From positions 1,516,180-1,580,179 of the forward strand of contig OZ020526.1 in NCBI GenBank assembly GCA_963971425.1: a DNA stretch of 64,000 bases, in the 5' to 3' direction. The translations under genes and the position numbers were made by a program. Source of the stretch: Bryoerythrophyllum caledonicum. Taxonomy: Eukaryota; Streptophyta; Bryopsida; Pottiales; Pottiaceae. Under the pieces are notes generated by a model. The model was not told where the DNA came from. It saw only the letters and a list, made by a program, of their open reading frames with translations, and ran no database searches. Shown here in pieces: positions 59,487 through 64,000 of the stretch (the first letter of the stretch is position 1; every line of letters begins with the position of its first letter).

Positions 59487-62149
59487 TGTCGTGTTGTAAA
59501 TTAATATATTGTGTGAAAACATTAAAGATGTTGCCTTGGACATCGGATAGAATATGAGGAGAAAGATACAAAAGGTTGGGGTCGTGGAGAAATCCACGGT
59601 TTGGTTCAATGGGGGATAACCGGAGCTTATTAGTATAACTTGGAAGCCTGCATCTTGTCACTGTAGCTCAGGAAAGCGTAGGTGGCCGGTTGGCTGCTTA
59701 TTTCCTGCTTTCACTAGCAAGTACCAAGTTGCAACTATCCAGGCCGTTCAACGAGTTTGATAAAGCTCGAACCCGGAACCGGCAGACAACAATCAACGGA
59801 CCTTGACAGCCAACCAAGTCCGCAACTTGGCGACCATTAGTAGACTTAAGGCGGCTTTATACAACTGTTGAGGGACTGTACAATGTCGCGACCTTGTCCT
59901 TTAGCCAGATCTTTTGATGCGGGCAACTTTTAGTTTAAATAGAATTATTTATGGCTACTTGAGTAATTCAGTGAAGGCAAGCTTCTTAAAGAAGTTACTG
60001 AGAGATATAAAAAAGAAGATAGTTTCTTTGCCTCACATGTTTTGCTTCAAGCCAATAGCTTGGATTGCTTAGAGTTGATAGTATAGATTCTCAAGACCCA
60101 GATGAGTGGGAGTTGTCGTTATCGCAATTATCGGAGGATCCGTTTCAATCTTCTCAGCCATCAACTTCTAGACGGCGAGTGCGAGATGAAGCGGGGCCTT
60201 CCGAGCGTCGTGTTCAACCACGTCCAGATCCAAGTCTGCGGCAATTTGCATTTGTGAATCTACAACCGGACGCGAGAGCTCTAGTGATTGTATTGGAGGC
60301 TGAAGCTTCATTGACGGGTGGCCGTCAAATGGTGTTTGAAGGGTATTTTGAAAATACCAATGAAGGCCAAACGGTGAGTCGCTTTTCTAATGAGATGGGC
60401 CATCGTCTTTGGCTTCGAGGGCCGTTGACCTACTTAAGCGATGAACGGAGAGCGAGTTATGTTTCTGCGGTGCTCCGTCAAATTCTAGAGTTTTTATTCG
60501 GTTAAATAAAGGTAGAATCCATTCAGTTGTTAATATAGGAGTTTGTTATGTGTTTATGTTTATGTTAGATCAAGATCCAAGAAAGAAAAAGAAAAGAAAC
60601 TAAGAAAAGGTTTGACCGTCTTAGAATTCTTTTGGAACTTCACCTTTTGAAGCCCAATGGTTGGGGTTTCTTTCCTATCTTATCTTGATAGACTTTAGAG
60701 TGATTTTGGAGGTTAACCAATAGGCTTTAGATGCCCATGTGGCTTAGACGTGGGCTGATGTGGAAGGATAAGGGGGGGCGACTCTCTTTTCTTTTTGGTG
60801 TGTGTTTTTGGTGTGTAGAGAGTGCTGTGAGAAAATTCCCGAGAAAGAGATCGGGCGGTGTGTACTCGTTTTTCATGAGAATGTTATGAAAGTTTGTGAA
60901 GTTGTTCCTTGTGAAGTTGCGCTTCTTTGAGCGGTGTTTTTGTTCAATTTGGAGTTCATACGCAAAAGTTATGAGAGATTGAGTGAGGAGTAGTTGGCCG
61001 CTACCCAATTAGAGGAGCAGCAACTTCGGGCCTTCACCACGGCTTCGATACTTTGTTTTCGGACTTGAAATTTGAGAGAAGCATTCCTCATTGTATTAGC
61101 TTTCTAAGAAGCTATCACTCGACTCATTTAGATGCGCTATGAAAAAGTTATAGCCATCTAAGTAGAGGAGAGTTCTGCCGTCTTGGAAGTGGGGAGGCGT
61201 GAGTTTTAAGCTTATACAACTTTTAGTGAGTAGATTAGTTTGAAGTGAAATTTAGAGGAGTTGTAGCTTATTAAATTAACTTTCTATAAAGCTATTATAC
61301 GGCTCATAAATTCTATATTACTATAGAATAGTAATATAGAAGTTATAGCCGCCGAAGTTGGAGAGGGTTTGCTGCCATCGACATAAGAAGGCACAAACTT
61401 TGAACCTCCATAACTTTTAGAAGGTAGTTTAGAATAACCTGAGATTTTAGAGGGTATTAGCTTATTGCACCAGCTTTCTAAAAAGCTATGGCACTTGGCA
61501 TTTGGCGGCTCAAATCATCTGTGGCATCGATCGGAAGCTCGCAGCTAGTGTGGACAAGAACTTTGGGAGGTCTTTTGTGTTTTTGAACACTTCAAGACTT
61601 GAAGATATGAAGACTTGAAGATAAGAAGACTAGAAGACTCGCGTGTTGTGGCTTGTGGCTTATTATTCCTAGCCGGTTTTGGAGGCTCGTTGTTTTTATT
61701 TGTTATTCCCAGCCGGTTTTGGAGGCTAGTTGTCTTTCAATTCTGCTTCGTAAACTTTGTTGCGGCGAAGTGGGGTTAATGGCCCACACGGTCGTGTTTA
61801 TGTTGTTCCCACCGGTGAGGCGCGATTGCTGGTCACCGTGGGTTTGAAGTTTAGGAGCCAATCTTTCGGACGGTCAGCTCGTGGTTTGGCCGTCCCGTTT
61901 TACCCGTCCGAGGCCGTGGTTTCTTATCACCTACCCTTACCCTTAACCCTTTAGAGCCATCACAAGATAGGCCAACGGGGAGGAGTTTGAAGATTGAAGA
62001 TTGAAGAATGAAGATTAAAGATTTGAAGACAAGAGGATTTGGTGGTCAAGACTAGAGATTTATTTGGAGACAATCTTTGTTCTCAAACAATTTCTAGCAG
62101 CAGCTAGGATCTCCGCGATTTTCCAAAGAAAAACTCTCGCTACTCGACA
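59487..62149 (+). mobile_element. LTR-like insertion (possible solo LTR), fossil
   Basis: A 2.66-kb block splits one unit of the right-arm tandem repeat. It starts TGTCGTG and ends CTCGACA, giving TG...CA ends with a TGTCG/CGACA inverted pair. It is flanked by ACGT on both sides (AACGT if the shared A is counted). The best reading is a solo LTR of a large LTR element. There is no second copy in the window and no gag-pol. It contains one 146-codon frame. It is younger than the foldback element it sits in. Confidence 0.6.
60065..60505 (+). other. 146-codon open frame within the LTR-like insertion
   Basis: The frame opens MLRVDSIDSQDPDEWELSLS, has a Ser/Arg-rich linker with an Asp/Glu-rich start, and ends RQILEFLFG. 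Composition is balanced and looks coding. I do not recognise a family. Such a frame is unusual inside an LTR. Confidence 0.35.
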
Positions 62150-63180
62150 ACGTAGATGTCCAAAATGTCCTCACACGTAAGATTTGAGCAAGGATTCCGT
62201 GCGCTATGTCCGCTCAAAGCTGAGGGGGTACGCGGAATGGCTGTGGACAGCCCGCGGACAGGAGGCTATATCAGCTGGATTACTTACTTGAATGTCAAGT
62301 TTGAGGACATTTTCGACATGCTTGTGAAACGTAGATGTCCAAAACGTCCTCACACGTAAGATTTGAGCAAGAATTCCGTGCGCTATGTCCGCTCAAAGCT
62401 GAGGGGGTACGCAGAATGGCTGCGGACAGCCCGCGGACTGCCCGCGGACAGGAGGCCATATGAGCTGGATTACTTACTTGAATGTCAAGTTTGAGGACAT
62501 TTTCGACATGCTTGTGAAACGTTGATGTCCAAAATGTCATCAAACGTAAGATTTGAGCAAGAATTCCGTGTGCTATGTCCGCTCAAAGCTGAGGGGGTAC
62601 GCGGAATGGCTGCGGACAGCCCGCGGACTGCCCGCGGCCAGGAGGCCATATCAGCCTGATAACATGCTCAAATGTCAAATATGAGGACATTTTCGACATG
62701 CTTGTGAAATGTAGATGTCCAAAATGTCCTCACACGTAAGATTTGAGCAAGGACTCCTTGCGCTATGTCCGCTCAAAGCTGAGGGGGTACGCGGAATGGC
62801 TGCAGACAGCCCGCGGACTGCCCGCAGACAGGAGGCCATATCAGCTAGATTACTTACTTGAATGTCAAGTTTGAGGACATTTTTGACATGCTTGTGAAAC
62901 GTAGATGTCCAAAACGTCCTCACACGTAAGATTTGAGCAAGAATTCCGTGCGCTATGTCCGCTCAAAGTTGAGGGGGTATGCAGAATGGCTGCGGACAGC
63001 CCGCGGACTGCCCGCGGACAGGAGGCCATATGAGCTTGATTACTTGCTTAAATATCAAGTGTGAGGACATTTTCGACATGCTTGTAAAACGTAGATGTCC
63101 AAAATGTCATCAAACATAAGATTTGAGCAAGAACTCCGTGTGCTATGTCCGCTCCAAGGTGAGGGGGTACGTGGAATGGC
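62150..63180 (-). repeat. tandem array of about 187-bp units, right arm
   Basis: GCTATGTCCGCTC recurs near 62204, 62387, 62574, 62762, 62950 and 63140, 183-190 bp apart. It is the reverse complement of the left array, and one further unit lies at 59320-59480 before the LTR-like insertion. Confidence 0.88.
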
Positions 63181-63189
63181 TGTGGACAG

Positions 63190-63385
63190 CCCGCGGGCTG
63201 AACTTGGAATGGCCGCGGACTGGCCGCGGACTCGTTCCGGACTGACCGCGGACTGGCCGCGGACTAGCCTCGGAGTGACCGCGGACTAGTCGTAGACTGG
63301 CCGCGGACTGACCGCGGACTAGACGCGGACTGACTGCGGACTGCCCGCGGACTTGTTCCGGAGTGCCCGCGGACTGCCTTCAAAT
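63190..63385 (-). repeat. CCGCGG minisatellite, right
   Basis: GGACTGGCCGCGGACT and GACTGACCGCGGACTAG variants recur every 10-22 bp. Partner in reverse of 51940-52205. Confidence 0.85.
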
Positions 63386-63559
63386 TGGAGTTGAGGGGAA
63401 TTTAGAATTAACTCACTAAGGTAAAATGATGGTATACACATTGGATATCACTGCCATCTAGGATAGCCACGTTGGATTTCATTGCCACATATGACGGCCA
63501 CGTCGACGCTGAGGTAACTAATGTACCATACAAAGGGGTAAAGTTCATCTTTGACCCTA

Positions 63560-63653
63560 GGTTGACTCTATTGTGTCGTGACGAGAGGGTCCGTCACGAC
63601 ATGTCGCGTCATGACGGCACGTCACTGTCACAATGTCACGATAGACAACCATG
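63560..63653 (-). repeat. right terminal inverted repeat of foldback element
   Basis: Read on the bottom strand it starts CATGGTTGTCTATCGTGAC. Partner of 51667-51760. Confidence 0.8.
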
Positions 63654-63661
63654 CGCACCGG
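63654..63661 (+). repeat. 8-bp target duplication of foldback element, right
   Basis: CGCACCGG, identical to 51659-51666. Confidence 0.9.
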
Positions 63662-64000
63662 ACAATACATGGGTAATGCCCGCAAACAACTCTTCTTTGG
63701 AATAGAAAGATTTCCTACAATAACATGTCCAATTTGCAACACCACGGACCCGGACACATGGCTACATGTCTTACTCAAGTGCCAAAACCCCCATATACAC
63801 TCACTAATTGTCAAAAGATACAACAAAGCCGTATGGGCTATTCGTAAACTACTTATATCATCAACCAAATCCCGGTGTTTCATTCTCATGAATGCCGGAA
63901 CCTTTAATGACAACCCACAAGAAAATATGGTCCCTCCTTGGCTATTACCATGCATCTATCAGACTGTCATACTAAAAAATGCCACTGTAATGCAAGACTC
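63662..64000 (+). pseudogene. LINE ORF2, 3' part with zinc knuckle
   Basis: The LINE frame resumes with QYMGNARKQLFFGIERF and then CPICNTTDPDTWLHVLLKC, a Cys-x2-Cys...His...Cys knuckle typical of the C-terminus of LINE ORF2. It stays open to the window end (MVPPWLLPCIYQTVILKNAT). The stop and 3' tail lie outside. Confidence 0.88.

Larger units (their letters stand above)
51667..63653. mobile_element. 12-kb hAT-like non-autonomous foldback element
   Basis: The ends are CAGGGTTGTCTATTGTG on the left and, read on the bottom strand from the right, CATGGTTGTCTATCGTGAC. The flanks are an exact 8-bp duplication. The CA(G/T)GG start and 8-bp duplication suggest the hAT superfamily; P-like elements also make 8 bp. 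Structure from each end inward: terminal repeat, CCGCGGACT-type minisatellite, a 187-190-bp tandem array in opposite orientation on each side, then about 1.2 kb of virtually identical inverted arms, and a 4.2-kb AT-rich loop. No transposase or other gene is seen. The right arm carries an LTR-like insertion (59487-62149). Confidence 0.88.
41723..64000 (+). mobile_element. LINE (non-LTR retrotransposon), 5' limit unsure, 3' end beyond window
   Basis: Two ORFs on the top strand: ORF1 (43312-44965, RRM-like with coiled coil) and a very long ORF2 (from about 45203, split by the foldback element at 51667-63653 and running past the window end). ORF2 order is 2A-type motif, apurinic-type endonuclease, reverse transcriptase, unassigned region, RNase H, zinc knuckle. 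The coding strand is poor in G and rich in A and C. A handful of stops and frame changes make this copy inactive as it stands. The 5' limit is not defined: AC-rich DNA similar in style lies on both sides of the MULE, so the MULE may sit in the 5' leader. Confidence 0.85.

Noticed and set aside
52205-63180. Regular direct repeats considered as a CRISPR array
   Set aside because: The units are contiguous 187-190-bp satellites without unique spacers, in a eukaryotic genome.

Overview
The window is nuclear DNA from a streptophyte (a land plant or a charophyte-grade alga; I cannot name the species). The reasons are GT-AG introns, degenerate TTTAGGG-like motifs, and plant-type CACTA, Mutator-like, hAT-like and Ty3/gypsy elements, one with a tRNA-Asp-like primer site. 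It is AT-rich and I find no intact ordinary host gene. It is a nest of transposable elements inserted into one another.

Layout. 1-2998: AT-rich DNA with a decayed coding stretch at its end. 2999-11824: an old Ty3/gypsy element with two 519-bp LTRs. It carries a TA-flanked MITE (5260-5842) and a repeat-rich DNA element ending near 10253. 11825-14480: the decayed coding stretch may resume briefly, then AT-rich DNA with short GC-rich repeats. 14480-23456: a second, heavily decayed gypsy element split by a CACTA element (15353-18235, GGA target duplication) and by a 1.2-kb AT-rich insertion. 24926-26600: two nested tandem-repeat families. 26798-41711: a 14.9-kb Mutator-like DNA transposon. About 41723 to beyond 64000: a LINE with two ORFs. 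51667-63653: a 12-kb hAT-like foldback element inside ORF2 of that LINE, itself holding a 2.7-kb LTR-like insertion.

The most striking object is the Mutator-like transposon. It has matching terminal inverted repeats, up to 11 bp of matching flanking sequence consistent with a target-site duplication, and two divergent genes. The left gene encodes a large MULE/SWIM transposase with two SUMO-interaction-like motifs. The right gene, about ten exons, encodes a ParB-like domain fused through a coiled coil to a beta-class N4/N6-type DNA methyltransferase fold whose key motifs are changed. Only inside this element I find about sixteen copies of an 18-bp palindrome, GCTGCCGA-N2-TCGGCAGC. Ten of these stand 63-64 bp from a neighbour, which is six helical turns. 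A transposase, a ParB-like protein and phased palindromes in one mobile element look like a self-contained DNA-binding or chromatin system. That reading is inference.

The LINE is also unusual. Just upstream of its endonuclease lies a 2A-type ribosome-skipping motif (GDIETNPGP). ORF2 then runs endonuclease, reverse transcriptase, a long unassigned region, RNase H and a C-terminal zinc knuckle. The foldback element sits between RNase H and the knuckle with a perfect 8-bp target duplication.
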